From Arachnopeziza araneosa (lineage: Eukaryota > Ascomycota > Leotiomycetes > Helotiales > Arachnopezizaceae): a DNA stretch of 64,000 nucleotides. Shown here in pieces: positions 52,842 to 64,000 of the stretch (position 1 is the stretch's first letter; the number at the start of each line of letters is the position of its first letter). Both the position numbers and the translations under genes were made by a program. Where the stretch lies: positions 124,001-188,000 of the forward strand of contig QYAI01000028.1 of the NCBI GenBank assembly GCA_003988855.1. The letters are read 5' to 3'. The notes beneath the pieces are model-generated. The model saw only the letters and a program-made list of their open reading frames with translations, was not told the origin of the DNA and did not search any database.

Positions 52842-53709
52842 CTACTTCCGCAAAGATGCTCCAGACAACAAGTTCGTAAACCGGGTTTTCTCCTCATCCG
52901 AGAAGTTTTCATACTCCCCTTTCTTAGCCTTCTTGAATCCTCTTCTATCCCACTCCTCGAACTCTTCGATGCCTATCCGATGGTACGGCACATTAAGATC
53001 CTTCGAGACGCGATCTTTCCAAGCATCACAATACCGAAAGTCCTCTTTCGCTGGAGCCGCTCCCTTTTCAAAAAAGAGCTCGACCATTCGATTCTTTTCA
53101 TTCTGTATCCTGTCCACGGCTCGATCCATGCCCCGCATCATGGCGCCTTTATTGTACGCTTTTGGCTGCTTCCACTGTGCAACCTTCTCGTACGAGAGCT
53201 CGAAGCCAGATTTGTCATATGTGGGAGATCCGTTGGGGCCTTTGTCGAAGCAGATATTAAGTCTTCATCTCGCATGTTAGTAACTAGGTCTTCATGGTTA
53301 AGGAGAACACGTACTCGTGGAAAGGATGCCCCTCATTGTCCCGCGTGAATTGTATGTACTCTTCTTCCTTTTCATGCCACGTCTTTCGCACTTTCTTACC
53401 CTTTGGGCCTTTGAAGGGCTGGATCTTTAGCGAGAGTGAGAATCTTGCGCGTTTGACAGGGCCGACGCGTCCAGGTGTTTGTTCGTATGGTTTTGGTTCG
53501 GGAGGTGGCGGAGTTGCACTTCGTTTCTCATCTTTCAGAGTATCCGATGCAGCTGAGGCCACAACATTCTTGATCTTCTCCTTTACTACGGGGTTATCCT
53601 CCGCCTTGCGCTTCTTGCTAGTTGGAACTTTTTGAGACTTGAGTGGCTTTACACCTTGCTGATTGTCAGGTGTAGCTTTTGAAACAGTGCCACTGCATAG
53701 AGTCACCAT
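52842..53709 (-). CDS. Basic nuclear-type hypothetical protein
   Basis: Two exons, about 53709-53318 and 53267-52842, joined within FHE|LNICFDKGPNGSPTYD by a GTACGT...GAAG intron of about 50 bp. The N-terminal half is Lys/Pro-rich and disordered (KKRKAEDNP, a likely nuclear signal). The C-terminal half is better ordered: GHPFHE, FELSYEKVAQWKQPKAYNKG, RNMVELFFEKGAAP-like sequence and RYCDAWKDRVSKDLNVPYHR. I do not recognise a domain. It looks like a conserved but unnamed fungal protein. Boundaries of the second exon are approximate. Confidence 0.65.
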
Positions 53710-55018
53710 GTTGAGATATCAAGTAGCGTATGTGGAAAAATATATATGGAAAGGTACAATGAGCAGGCTGATGTCAACCCAGCACAACCGCGTCTTGGGT
53801 TGTTTATTAATGACGTATGTCTGGGTGCACGTACCGTTCACCATCTCACGTGATTTAACAGTATTACACCATAACTCGGTATATGCTTTATTTCAAGCTG
53901 CTTTCATTAGAAGCTTCTCAATTTTCATGATCCTTAATATACATAGAAATGTGTATTGAACTGACCAACTATTTTAGGGACGGTAAAACTACTTGTCGAA
54001 TTCAAGCTAAACTCTTCTCACTACGCGAGCGGACACACAAAAACACTCATTATAGGGATGGTCGTCTTCAAAGAGTCAAGGCTGTTACCTCCGAGGGTCG
54101 ACTACTTTCAGGTTTCTAAGTAGGTTCACCCCTTCGTCGATTATCCTCACATGATAGGTGGCGTGGATACCAGCCGATGATCCTTTACCCATCTCCTTTG
54201 CTTACTTCCAACCTCTAAATCAATTAATTGAGCTAGGGATTATTCAGCTCCAGCCTCGAGGCTGGAAACGACTTACAAGTTCTTTTCTATATTTTGGATG
54301 ATCTGAACCATGCAATGCCAATCCTGCTCCATGGCCGTCACGTGAGTATCAAAAAGTATCTACATTGGTTGGTATGGAGCTGTCTCAATTTTCACAATCT
54401 CACTAGTAGTTACAAGCTCTTTTATCTAGGCTCATTAACCGTTAGTCCTAACTAGGTATCTCAGACCTAGCTCTCGCGAACACCTACCTTACTCGACATC
54501 TCGGATCGATAATCGTGTTGCATGATTGTTGCTCTGGTGTTACTGTATGACGTGTTACTTGACAGTGCATAGACTAATACCCATAGACACAGGATTGATT
54601 TTTCCTTTTGCTGCTTTCGTTTTAGTCTGCGGGCGTGAGCAACTGCTGCTTTTAACCTGAGCTGAGGGTGAACATGCCGAGTAGAGTCTGGGCAGAGCCT
54701 GAGCACACCCTGAGCTAGCCTGTGTACCTATATAATGTGGAACCCAATTTTGGCCTCTTGTGTGCCTCGGCTACAGTATCCTTACCGTCTTTTGCTCGGG
54801 GATCCATTTTTGCTCACTTATAGGATTCCTGCCATAGTAGATTTTGGGATCCCATTTATTCAAGATCATGTTGACCCGCAACTCAGCCTGACCATTTTTA
54901 ACCTCCGTGGCATTACTTACTCAAGCACTAAGGTCATTTTGGTCCAGGAAATAATGACTTGTTTATGCATGAAGTGTTCGTCGCCCTTTCTTGCGAGTGG
55001 TGGTTCTGGCACTGAAGT
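53710..55018. other. Intergenic, about 1.3 kb, with a dispersed repeat
   Basis: No supported gene. Positions about 54610-54725 resemble 59405-59512. A 95-codon frame at 54735-55022 has no family features. The stretch is probably decayed sequence upstream of a HET remnant. Confidence 0.4.
54610..54725 (+). repeat. Dispersed repeat, copy A
   Basis: Blocks shared with copy B at 59405-59512 include GCGTGAGCA, CTGAGCTGA and CTGAGCACACCC followed by TAGCCTG, in the same order and orientation with similar spacing. This suggests a small diverged mobile or repeated element. Both copies lie between HET genes or remnants. Confidence 0.5.
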
Positions 55019-55861
55019 TTGATACACCGCCCTTGCTCAGCCCCAAGGCCAGCATTCTCATTCTTTCATCTTCCTCCACTTGACTTTCTTGGAGAATCTC
55101 ATCGTTTTCCTTGTGATATTTCTCATTCACGAGTTGGCTTCCCAACATGGTCCTGGGCTGGATGGACCGGATCTGCTCGAATAAATGACACCTCTTATGA
55201 CGAGCCTCGCTTTGATGTCGACGTTGGGCCTGAAGTATTGTCCATTATTACATGGGAATGGAGTGACCATCCCAATGGTATAAATAGAAAGCCGCTTCCA
55301 AAGCTTCCAGATTATCGCTATGTGCATCCAGCCAATGCTCCACGCGAATTAGTAATAAATGCCCCGCTCGTGCAACTCTCCTTCCAGAAAGTTGAATGGA
55401 GCAGGCAGCAGAGAGACAACCCTATATTCGGTTATCGCAAATTCCCAAAATGTGAGTACTACCAAATGCGACGACAAGACGGCTTACATGCTATCCTTCC
55501 TATAACGAGCGATATCGTGGCTCTAGGCTACGTCTACATGGACGAATCGAGAGAATCCGTATTGGCTGGCGAGACTATTTATGTCGTTGCGTTCTGTAAC
55601 TGCCACTTTAGCGGCGTCAGGGACTCGCAGTACATTATCATGTTGCGGCCAGTAGGAAATAGCGACGTTTTTCAGAGAATTGGCCTCGTCCGTGTGCACC
55701 ACTCCCCGATCAGGTCCTCCCAGTGGTCACACCCTGAAAATCCTCCGATGGGATACATAGACTCTTCAGGAAAGGTTTTGGATAGAATTGACGCTGATTC
55801 TTTTGATGATCAACCTTTGTGGCTGGAGAAGGCAGTAAGAAGGACTATCAAGTTCCAATAG
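55019..55861 (+). pseudogene. C-terminal remnant of a HET-domain gene
   Basis: The 280-codon frame carries only the downstream part of a HET protein: VGFPTWSWAGWTGS at about residue 40 (a common mark after the HET domain) and then the variable C-terminal half, ending FDDQPLWLEKAVRRTIKFQ. No HET domain is found upstream in any frame, so the 5' part is lost. It resembles the C-terminal layout of the intact gene at 56.5-59.3 kb (PSWSWMGYSG...RIGLVRV / RVGMGLV). Confidence 0.7.
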
Positions 55862-56537
55862 GTTTCCAGCAGCCTGTATCTCTCCGTGGCAGTACGTACA
55901 CGGCGTGCTCACATTTTACCAGGGCCTGGTGTGCTAAAGACGAGTACAGCATCTGGTATTAGCTCAAGCGTGAGAAGCATCTTTGATATTGAGAGTCCGC
56001 TGATGAGGCTGAAAAGACACGCTCGCGAAACGGAGCAGATCCTAATCAAGTCACGTGCCGCGATCCTCCTTGGCCCCTCCAGCTTTCTCTGATACAAACT
56101 TGAAATGTACCATATTTATAACTTTTTTCCGTGTTTATATTATGATAAATTGCTTTGCAGAATGACTTATTTTGGTTTGGCTGCGACGCATGCCACCGCC
56201 TTCTCGATCGTACCTCTTATCTAGGTAGGTAGCCTGTCCATAGCACAGTCCCGCTACTTGGCCCACACCACAACAGTCCGAGTCCTAACCTGACCGAAAT
56301 CTGTTTTATTCCAAAATGTGAGCAGTTCTGCCCTATCAACAATTTTCAAGTTGTTTCACCCACTAAAATTAGAACAAGTTCAGGGATTATTCTGGAGGCT
56401 GACTTTGGCCCCCATACAGAGCGCTTAGCACTTGTAGTATTTATACCGTTCAGAGTCAGGCAGCAATCAAGAAATTCTTTTCTCTTGCCTAAAATGCAAC
56501 AGAGAACCGAGAGTTATAATTGAGCTTACCCTTTACC
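55862..56537. other. Intergenic, no gene seen
   Basis: Promoter region of the intact HET gene. Short overlapping frames only. Confidence 0.4.
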
Positions 56538-59255
56538 ATGGACGCAATGGCACAAGCGTCTGATACGAAACATACAGCCAGGTTATCTCCTATAGTAGAA
56601 CCTTTCACACCAGAACTGTTGTCAGAACTGGAAGAGGAGATTCCCCTCGTGCGCAAGGCCATAGATGCTACCCCTAAAAACCATCCAGACCGGCCGATAC
56701 ACCTACGAGAACTCACTCGCCGACTCGTATGGAAGTTTGCAAGGAAGCCTGTCATGCCGGTCCTGTTCGAGGCGATTGATGTTGGGCGAGAAGCTCTCAA
56801 CTCCCTCCCGCTAAACCATCCGGACAGGGCTTTATGGTCAAAGAATTTTGAAGAGATGCTCGGCGATAGGTTCTCGGTTGCAATAGGTACGATAAACTCG
56901 GAAGAGTCAATCGACAAGGCTTCATATTTTCGGGACTGTGGGCCTGGGGAACTAGGCTCTGACCTTCCTCCCACTCGGCGTCCTTTGGGGAGCGGCCCTC
57001 GGAATCTTCCCTATGATGACGACGGTAACCTTAGCTTCTTTGATATTATCAGTGGTGTCTTTGACGCTAACGGTCGTTGGTCATATCAACCAATACAACG
57101 CGGTATATTTGGTGGTGGTCATAAGCGTATCATTGCTGGATCGTATGAGTACAAGGCGGGAGACTTCCTGTATGAAGAAGATGGAACAAGCTACCTCATC
57201 GGCGATGAGGAATTTGACCAGCATCGACGGTTCCTTGGCATTGACAAATGGACCTACCTCCCTGATCCCCATTTGGTTTCCCTTGGAAAACTGGAGAGAA
57301 TGTCTAACTTCATATCACATATTCCCACTAAGTCAAGGTTGTGTGCTCAATGTAGCAATATTGAGCTTGAGAGCACACTCTCGTCGCTGAACACCACAAG
57401 CAATGATTGTGAACTTTGTAAGATTTTATCCCAGTACCTCAGAGAGCAATCCGAACTTAAACTCGTCGACGCCCGCCCTTACCTGAGAGTATGCTCTGTG
57501 CCCGGTATGTATATGATTTCCTTCGAAGAACTTTATAATGTCTTACTATATTCCAGGTTCGCAACTTGCCATCAAACCCGCGGGACTCTCTTCTGAAGAA
57601 GACAAACCTGGCATTCTAGCCGACGGAAGAACCATAGAACACAAAGTACATCCTGGGCTCCCAATGTTTCTCAGTCCAGAGAGCCAAGAGCACTTCTCGA
57701 TGATTAACGAATGGTTGCGGCTCTGTGATGAGGGTAAATGTGGGCACCCCTCTGGATGCGCTCCCGGGCCGATTAGGGGTTCTGATGTCAAACCTACTCG
57801 GGTTGTTCGTGTTTCGTCCAAAAATGCTACTGAGGATGTTGTCTACCTTGTGGCCACAGAAAGTCTAGACGAACTGGAGCACTATGTAGCGTTGTCTCAC
57901 TGCTGGGGTAGCCAACCAAACGGAATTCCACCATGGTGCACAACTCGTGCAAACGAAGAGAACCGCATGGTACAGGGTATTCGTACTGAAAGCTTGCCAG
58001 CAAATTTCAGGGACGCAATACAAGTCACGCGCAAGCTTGGTAAGGAATACCTATGGATCGATTCTCTTTGCATACTCCAAGGTGACAAGGAAGACTGGAG
58101 CAGGGAGGGTAAAAAGATGGCATCAGTTTTTAAAAAGGCGTATTGTACGATTGCTGCCTCGTCCGCGGAAGGCTCCCAGCAGGGATTTCTTAACCGCCAG
58201 GCGCAGGAAAAGAGTTCGCAGTACGTTCTTGTGCCCAATTCCTCGCACGGTCCGGTCTATATCTCCAACTTTGTCGACGATTTCGTCGGTGATGTCGAGG
58301 AAGCTGTTCTGAATTCGCGCGCATGGGTATTGCAGGAACGCGTTTTGGCGAGACGCACTATCCACTTTACCAATCGTCAAACCTACTGGGAATGTGGTGG
58401 AGGTGTGAGATGTGAAACGTTGACATATATGCGAAAGTAGGTCTTTATCTTCACTAAATGTTTTTGTTTTCTCTTTACCACCTTGGCAGGTATCGCAGAG
58501 TATTTCTGACTCTTGACAGTGAAGGAAAATCCTCTCTCATTTCTGATCCGGATTTCCCTTCTTCTCTTACAGACCGTTCTACAATAGCCAAGTTTAGGTT
58601 TTTCTCCGGCTTCTTCGAGAGATACTCTCAGCTGGGCATCACTCAAACTACCGATAGACCCATTGCGATTGACGCCCTGGCGAGGGAGCTCGCCATTGCT
58701 CTGAGCACCAACGTCACTTACGGTATCTTTGAAGGGGTTCTTCATCGAAGTCTCCTGTGGCGGCGGTCAGACAGGCTTCTAGAGCGAATATCCTTCGAAA
58801 CTGACCAAAGCATTCCTAGCTGGTCCTGGATGGGGTATTCCGGGCCGATCAAATATGCTGATATCAAGCAGCAGTTTGAGTGGGATAGCAACGTCGTGTT
58901 GAATGCACCTCAATTTCTGAGAGCTCGACTGATACAGCTCCAGCTTGAGCTTGGAGGGTACCAGTTGTGTATCGGTGATTCGGTCCACGAAATTAAGAGC
59001 GAGGAGCAGGAGAATCCCATTGGGCAACTGTGGTATGACAATACAGGATCAGAGATATCACGTCACACACAGAACGCTGCGATTATTGGCAGGCAGGTAC
59101 AACCAGAAGGAGTGGAGCTTAAGGACCAGCGCAAGTACTTCGTGCTCCTTATTGAGGAACTCGGAAGAGGAATTTATAAGAGAGTTGGTATGGGACTAGT
59201 TGATCGCCGGCTAATCCAATTTGATGGACAGGATATTCCGATCGATATCCAGTAG
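56538..59255 (+). CDS. Large HET-domain protein, intact
   Basis: Three exons (56538-57504, 57557-58436 and 58490-59255) give 870 residues with consistent phases. The N-terminal region (about 1-120) has repeats ending NHPDR (KNHPDRPIHLRELTRRL, LNHPDRALWSKNFEEML), like the TPR-related units of fungal HET/NLR proteins. A Cys pair region (CAQCSNIE, CELCKIL) precedes the HET domain. That domain is seen as HYVALSHCWGS (about 430), YLWIDSLCILQGDKEDW, MASVFKKAYCTIAASSA and SRAWVLQERVLARRTIHFT. The C-terminal half has SIPSWSWMGYSG. The ATG at 56538 is the first in frame. It is expected to control incompatibility cell death. It is flanked by truncated relatives, so the locus turns over quickly. Confidence 0.88.
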
Positions 59256-59967
59256 GAATGACTTCATTCTGACGTAGATTGTCGGACCGGCAGAGCTTAG
59301 ATGAGGTCGCAATAGGTGGCCACCTGTATGATTAGAGAAGTAGATAGCCTCGATTTATACCTTCAAGAGCAACGCCTGGGAAGCTACTGTTAAAATCAGA
59401 CTCTGATCTATTCTGGTCTCCGAGCGTGAGCAGCTCCCGTTTTATTCTGAGCTGAAGGCGATTATGTCTGAGTATGCTGAGCACACCCCAAGTTAGCCTG
59501 GGCACTTGCATTGATCGCTGAATTGAGCAGATTTTCGTCGCTGTTTCCTGCGACTTTCGCCTTCTACGGACAACCAGCATTTAAGGGAGTTTGCCAATTT
59601 GGCCTCGATCAAATCATAACGAGGTCTAAGGCATAGGAATACTAACTTAAGCAGGAAGAAGAGACGAACGTGATACACTAGCGAAAGCTTATAAGATTGG
59701 GCGTTAGTCCACAACTTTTGATTCGCAATTATTATCGTGATGATAAGTCAGCAAACCGGATGCTGCTGCTTAAATCACAAACTATATGCGGCTGAAATTA
59801 TCTATTGTGCACGCAGAGAATTCCAGACCAACATGAAAATCCCTACAGCTTACCTATAGGGGTATTTCTTCTTTCGACAGTTCACTTCAAATTCTTCCGC
59901 CACCAGGAATCAGTAGAACCTTATCCAACGGTATATGCTTTGACATTATTCTGCACATAGGAATATG
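59256..59967. other. Intergenic with dispersed repeat copy B
   Basis: No gene. The repeat related to 54610-54725 lies at about 59405-59512. The rest is AT-rich. Confidence 0.4.
59405..59512 (+). repeat. Dispersed repeat, copy B
   Basis: See copy A. It shares GCGTGAGCA, TGAGCTGAA, CTGAGCACACCCC and TTAGCCTG in order with 54610-54725, diverged by substitutions and small gaps. Confidence 0.5.
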
Positions 59968-60658
59968 GCCCAACTCGCTCCACTTCCTAGAAGATAGTGG
60001 TTATGTGCTTTATAGCGAAAAAGGCGAGGAATTTCGGTATGAAGCATATGCATACGAGCCACTGTCATCGCCAAGGGCCATTAGGCTTCTCAGATTAACT
60101 TGCAGCGCATTAAGCTCGAGAACAAGATTGAACCACTATTCATTCGAAGAACACTCTATCGATGAGCCAGGCCTGAAATATGTGGCTGTATCATATGCAT
60201 GGAGTCGCCCTGAGGAGGAGGTTCCTCTCACATTAGGTGACGGGATAGAAGGAATGGTTCAGCTGACTACTCCAAATGCATGGAATGCTATCAATCAACT
60301 AGGAACCATGCCTCTGCTTTGGATCGACCAGGCATGTATCAATCAAAAAGACCCCAAAGAGAAAGACATCCAAATTCAGCTCATGGGATATATTTACTCG
60401 CGGTGTTGGAGATGTGCTGTATGGCTTGGGTCAGGAGATGAAGAGGCCACAGCTGGAATTCAATTCGTGGAGCGACTGGCTGATTTGATTCCTAACTAAA
60501 TAGACCTTGCATTTAACTCCGGCGCTCTTTTCAATGAATCACATGAGCAAATTCGCCAAAGGCTTCGAATTCATTTTGGCCATGATTATTTACCCTCGGC
60601 CGAGGATCCAGGATGGGTGTCATTATTTAGTTTTATTGAAAAGATTATAAATGTCTTA
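59968..60658 (+). pseudogene. N-terminal remnant of a HET-domain gene
   Basis: The frame shows a HET start: YEAYAYEPLSSPRAIRLLRL, YVAVSYAWSRPEEE, LLWIDQACINQKDPKEKDIQ and YIYSRCWRCAVWLGSGDEEA. It hits a stop at 60497-60499. Beyond it, IDLAFNSGALFNESHEQIRQ and PGWVSLFSFIEKI continue in a protein-like way, then the similarity ends. The catalytic-type HET core is nearly complete, but everything after is gone and no good start ATG is visible. Confidence 0.7.
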
Positions 60659-60931
60659 ACTACAGACTCAAGATCTCAAACCTTGGTCTATTACAGAGTC
60701 AACAAGACCCCTTTCTATCTCGGCTAAAGCGATCGCTTAAATTTGATAATTTCACGCCTGCCGATAAGGCAGCCTATCTTAGCGTGACTGTAATTCCCCA
60801 TTCGATGCGAGCCTCCTAGGCGTTCAGTCAACCCATCGCCAGCCTTGCTACCTTCCCAAGCAAATCTCAAGTACCTCAACTCTGTTCCCTCTAGCTACCA
60901 GAACAGATTCACTTTTCCTCGAGCCGCAAAC

Positions 60932-61445
60932 ATGCTCATCAAGTACGCCGGCCCTACCCACTTCCTCTGCCATTTACCCCTCCACCCCACCTCCTGCTGA
61001 CCCAAAGAAAACAGAGTCCGTACGCTCACCGGAAAGGAGATCGAGCTCGATATTGAGAGTGATTACAGGGTAGATCTACCTCCCCGTTACCCTTCACACC
61101 TTCCCAATCATCTCAAACCCAAACCCAGCTCGATATGAGCGGAGAACAAGACTGATGACTCCCTCACAGGTAGCGCAAATCAAAGAGAAAGTCGAAGAGA
61201 AAGAAGGCATCCCACCAGTGCAACAGCGCTTGATTTTTGGCGGGAAACAAATGTGCGTCTTCATGTTCCTCCCTCCAACGCCCTCTTCCCTCCAACCGAC
61301 CCAGACACTATAAGTAGGCAGCAAACAAGAACACCCAAGCTAATAAGTTGTTGCCTACAGGTCGGACGAGAAGACAGCAAGTGATTATCAGTTAGAAGGC
61401 GGAGCGACGCTGCATTTGGTGCTGGCGTTGCGTGGAGGGTATTAA
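60932..61445 (+). CDS. RUB1: NEDD8/RUB1 ubiquitin-like modifier
   Basis: Four exons (60932-60942, 61015-61069, 61170-61252 and 61361-61445) give 77 residues: MLIKVRTLTGKEIELDIESD, YRVAQIKEKVEEKEGIPPVQ, QRLIFGGKQM and the end HLVLALRGGY. This is the beta-grasp fold of NEDD8. The tail GGY means only one residue is removed to expose the conjugating GG. NEDD8 is attached to cullins and activates SCF-type ubiquitin ligases in nucleus and cytosol. The small 11-nt first exon would be missed by simple gene finders. Ubiquitin itself is excluded by the divergent sequence (EIELDIESDYRVAQIKEKVEE). Confidence 0.93.
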
Positions 61446-62029
61446 GCTGTACTGGCTGTGGGATCGTACCTGCATCTTTCAAGCTCAAGAAGTCTGGCAT
61501 GGCATAAGAGGAAGGACGGGAGGAGAGTGGGCATATGGTTTTGCTGGACATGATTTCTACGTTGGTACTCTACGTTAAGTTGAGCCGCGAGACTTCAGGC
61601 AGCATCATGAGATGAAAATGGGTGGCGGCGTTACTTTTCTGTTGCATAGCAAATAGAACATTCACACATAAGATATACACCTAACAAGCGATTAATTCGT
61701 GGGATTCGACAAGATTGAGTTATCCCATCTATCTATTCATCACTTGGATATACGAAAACGAATTTCTATCTTCATGCCCTTCAGATACGGATCATTAGTA
61801 TCCATCAACTGGAAACACAATATCCACCAATCAAACTCCAGAGTTGTGCAAATGCTCATCCTCCCCAACGCCGCGCTGAAATGCACAAAACCATTCGATT
61901 CCAGACCTAGATGATAGCCCTAAACGCCAAGTAGAATATTTTTAAGGAGAAAATGAAAGACAAAGTGTGGTCCTTCATAATTATGATAGAAAAAGCTTTG
62001 TATGTCGTATCATATAAACCCCGTGATTC
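61446..62029. other. Intergenic between convergent genes
   Basis: AT-rich 3' regions of the NEDD8 and elongin A genes. No gene seen. Confidence 0.4.
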
Positions 62030-63342
62030 TCAAGAGATACGAGGCTTTTTCGGACCACGATTGAAGATATCAACTGGCTGTCTCTTCTTGACCATTATTG
62101 GCTTTGGTGTGCTAGTCTGTGGACTTGACTTGCGCATATTTGGGGTAACTGGCGGGGTATTTAGACGAGCGGGTGGTGATGAGGTGACAGACGAGTTTTT
62201 GGACTCGGGTGGTGTAGGAGAGCGGGGTTCTTTCTTGTAAATGGCGTTTTTGCGTGGTAGGGCGAGTTGGTGGAGGACACTCATTTTCTTAGCGACAGAC
62301 TTTGGCGTGGCGATCGGTCGAGAGCTGATGGATTGAGCCGAGGAAGCCGGATCAGTACGATGGGGTTTGGGCGGGCTGTTAGAAGTTGACTGCTCATCGG
62401 AGAGATCATCGTGGAAATCCTCATCATCAGAGAAATCGATGATATTTGCCTTCACCTCGCCACGAGAGTCACGCTTCGAACCAGCCATGGTGAAGGCCTT
62501 CAGTCGGTTCTCTCGTTCTTCAAGTGATGACCTTTCAATACTGGAACCGGGTTGAAAGTTGTCAGAGATGTTAGATCTTCGCGTAAGGATCTTAACAGAG
62601 GGGATTGGTTTCCCAGTTGGTTGAGCTGCAGTCTGATACTCTTTGACCATAGCGGCTGGTGCTCTAGTAACACGACCAATACCGAGTTGATGTGTAGGTC
62701 GAGAGAGCTTGCTCATAGCACTGATTTCCTTCGCTTCGCGACGAGCTTTGAGGAGAACACTCTGTCCATTAGTGACTTTCGTCTTACTTCCAGCACTGAA
62801 GACGAGACTGCTTGGACCGCCTTTCTTGAACCCTTTCTTTCCAAGCGGAACACCACCATTGTTTGCAAGCATTCGTGGATCTCTGGGGATCTTTGGGAGT
62901 TGTCGCAGATCAACAACTTTACTAACATTGCTATCCCGAGCTTTCTTGATGCCCAACATAGATTCTCTCAAAATCTCCTCGTCCCTCTTGATCTCAGCAG
63001 CTTGCTCGCTTTTGTATTTGAGATATACTTCATACCACTTGACTGGATTTTTCGGAGAGTAGTTCTTCTTATGCCAGGCCGGGATTTCTTTGGCAATAAA
63101 CTTCTGCCACAGTTCGGCATTTTCACCTTGGATTTGTGGGGAGTTGAGTTCGATTTGACGGAGCTGACTGGCACTCTTAACATGACCAAGGACATCTTTG
63201 ATTTGGAAATATTCGAAGGCGCCAACGTCGTTGAGGCCTAGAGACTGTTAGATTGTTGCGATCAAACAAGTATCGGTAACTTACTGGTAATATTCTTGAT
63301 AGCTACTCTCTTGCATTGAACGACGAGAGAAGAGGGAGGCAT
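62030..63342 (-). CDS. ELA1: Elongin-A-like protein
   Basis: Two exons (63342-63285 and 63237-62030) give 421 residues. The N-terminus has the elongin A domain: LVVQCKRVAIKNIT|SLNDVG (split by the intron), then AFEYFQIKDVLGHVKSASQL, IQGENAELWQKFIAKEIPAW and PKNPVKWYEVYLKYKSEQ. Here elongin A would act as the substrate-side partner of elongin C in a cullin-based ubiquitin ligase that removes stalled RNA polymerase II. The rest is disordered, with Lys/Pro/Ser-rich parts and an acidic patch (IIDFSDDEDFHDDLSDEQ), ending in a basic tail GPKKPRIS. It diverges from the partial gene at the right edge across 442 bp. Confidence 0.87.
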
Positions 63343-63784
63343 TTTGGAAGTAATCCTGAATGATTGTCGAAGTATTTGGGAAATGAAGCCGGTGATTGTT
63401 CTTTGTGACTTTATCTCTAGTGACTGGTAGGGCGGGAGAGCTGATCTGCGTGATTCACGGTGGTTGCGATGCGGTGCGATGCTTTGCGATGATGGTGAAG
63501 ATGGAAAAAGTTGAGAGGAAGCAGCCGGTATTAATTGAGAAACTAGATGAAAATATTTTCAGCGACTAAGCGATTTTTCCTGGCGTGGGATGCGGGTAGC
63601 ATTGTGAATATGGGCAATAGTAAGGAAGCTGAGGCTTTGGAATGGTGAATTAAAGGTGACGTTTCGACCTTGAGCCCGCCTTCAGCCGCCTCCGCTAGCG
63701 CCCGCTCTATTTGTTTCGAGCTTTGCAGTTTTCAGCCGCATCGACCTCGGAATCTTAATACCAATATCCCAGTCCTGCGAAAAT

Positions 63785-64000
63785 ATGGCGTCCTTCGAAC
63801 CACTTCTTCCCAAGGAAGAGGACGAATTGCATAAAGCCCGTTTACTCAATGTCGAGGAAAAACCGTTCAAGCGCATCAGCAAACGCCTGCTCACACCACA
63901 TTCTCTCCTCAATACACCTTCCCAACTACCTACTCCACCACCGGATGCTGCATCATCAGGAGAAGACCCTCAAGATGGAGTCGCTCAAAAGCTTCTTGAT
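63785..64000 (+). CDS. Partial gene at the right edge, function unknown
   Basis: The ATG at 63785 opens a plus-strand frame that stays open to the window end (72 codons): MASFEPLLPKEEDELHKARL, KPFKRISKRLLTPHSLLNTP and Pro/Ser-rich sequence. The sequence looks like the disordered N-terminus of a nuclear protein. No domain can be named from this part. It shares a divergent promoter with the elongin A gene. Confidence 0.55.
   Translation, partial: MASFEPLLPKEEDELHKARLLNVEEKPFKRISKRLLTPHSLLNTPSQLPTPPPDAASSGEDPQDGVAQKLLD

Noticed and set aside
53663..53959. Plus frame at the 5' end of the basic hypothetical gene
   Set aside because: Overlaps the start of the minus gene and shows no features.
62552..63241. 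229-codon plus frame opposite elongin A
   Set aside because: The minus-strand frame matches elongin A with a clear spliced first exon, so the plus frame is a shadow.
1..64000. tRNA, rRNA, CRISPR array or bacterial operon
   Set aside because: No cloverleaf, rRNA core or regularly spaced palindromic spacer array was seen; the only regular array is the coding repeat at 22.5-23.1 kb.

Overview
This window looks like a chromosome segment from a filamentous ascomycete (Pezizomycotina). The supporting evidence is short introns of about 45-75 bp with GTRNGT donors and YAG acceptors, Zn(II)2Cys6 regulators, many HET-domain genes, UstY-family proteins, and conserved single-copy genes such as RAD21/SCC1, NEDD8/RUB1, elongin A and a PMR1-type calcium pump. 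A Leotiomycetes-like origin is only a guess. No rRNA, tRNA, CRISPR or bacterial-type operon was seen.

Left flank (1-13.4 kb): an accessory, partly decayed region. It holds a partial low-complexity minus-strand ORF running off the left edge, a DUF7708 (NLR/STAND-like) gene, a broken DUF3435 tyrosine-recombinase gene, an intact alpha/beta hydrolase, a SAM methyltransferase with a one-base frameshift, a DUF3431 membrane protein, a dead Zn2Cys6 regulator, and an MFS transporter relic whose core is deleted.

Centre-left (13.4-28 kb): an HtrA/NMA111-like protease and an intact HET gene are followed by the most interesting locus. A secreted precursor at 22487-23197 has 11 near-identical Kex2-bounded repeats. 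Three different UstY-family (DUF3328) genes, each with two HxxHC motifs, lie around it. An ankyrin protein and a GST-like protein are also close by. This is the layout of a dikaritin-type fungal RiPP cluster (the class of ustiloxin, phomopsin and asperipin), with a core peptide I do not recognise.

Centre (28-41.6 kb): housekeeping genes (RAD21 and a P-type Ca2+/Mn2+ ATPase) come first. They are followed by a small candidate cluster of a Zn2Cys6 regulator, an NCS1 nucleobase permease and an arylsulfotransferase-like protein. The promoter shared by the last two holds three CGG-N4-CCG palindromes.

Right (42-64 kb): HET relics, a haloalkane-dehalogenase-like hydrolase, a secreted Ser-rich/Cys-rich Stig1-like protein, a GH105 pectin enzyme, a sugar transporter, a DUF7053 protein, a basic hypothetical protein, a graveyard of HET genes around one intact 870-residue HET gene, then NEDD8, elongin A and the start of another gene. 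Exon boundaries were read by eye from splice consensus, frame continuity and family similarity remembered from experience; no search was run.
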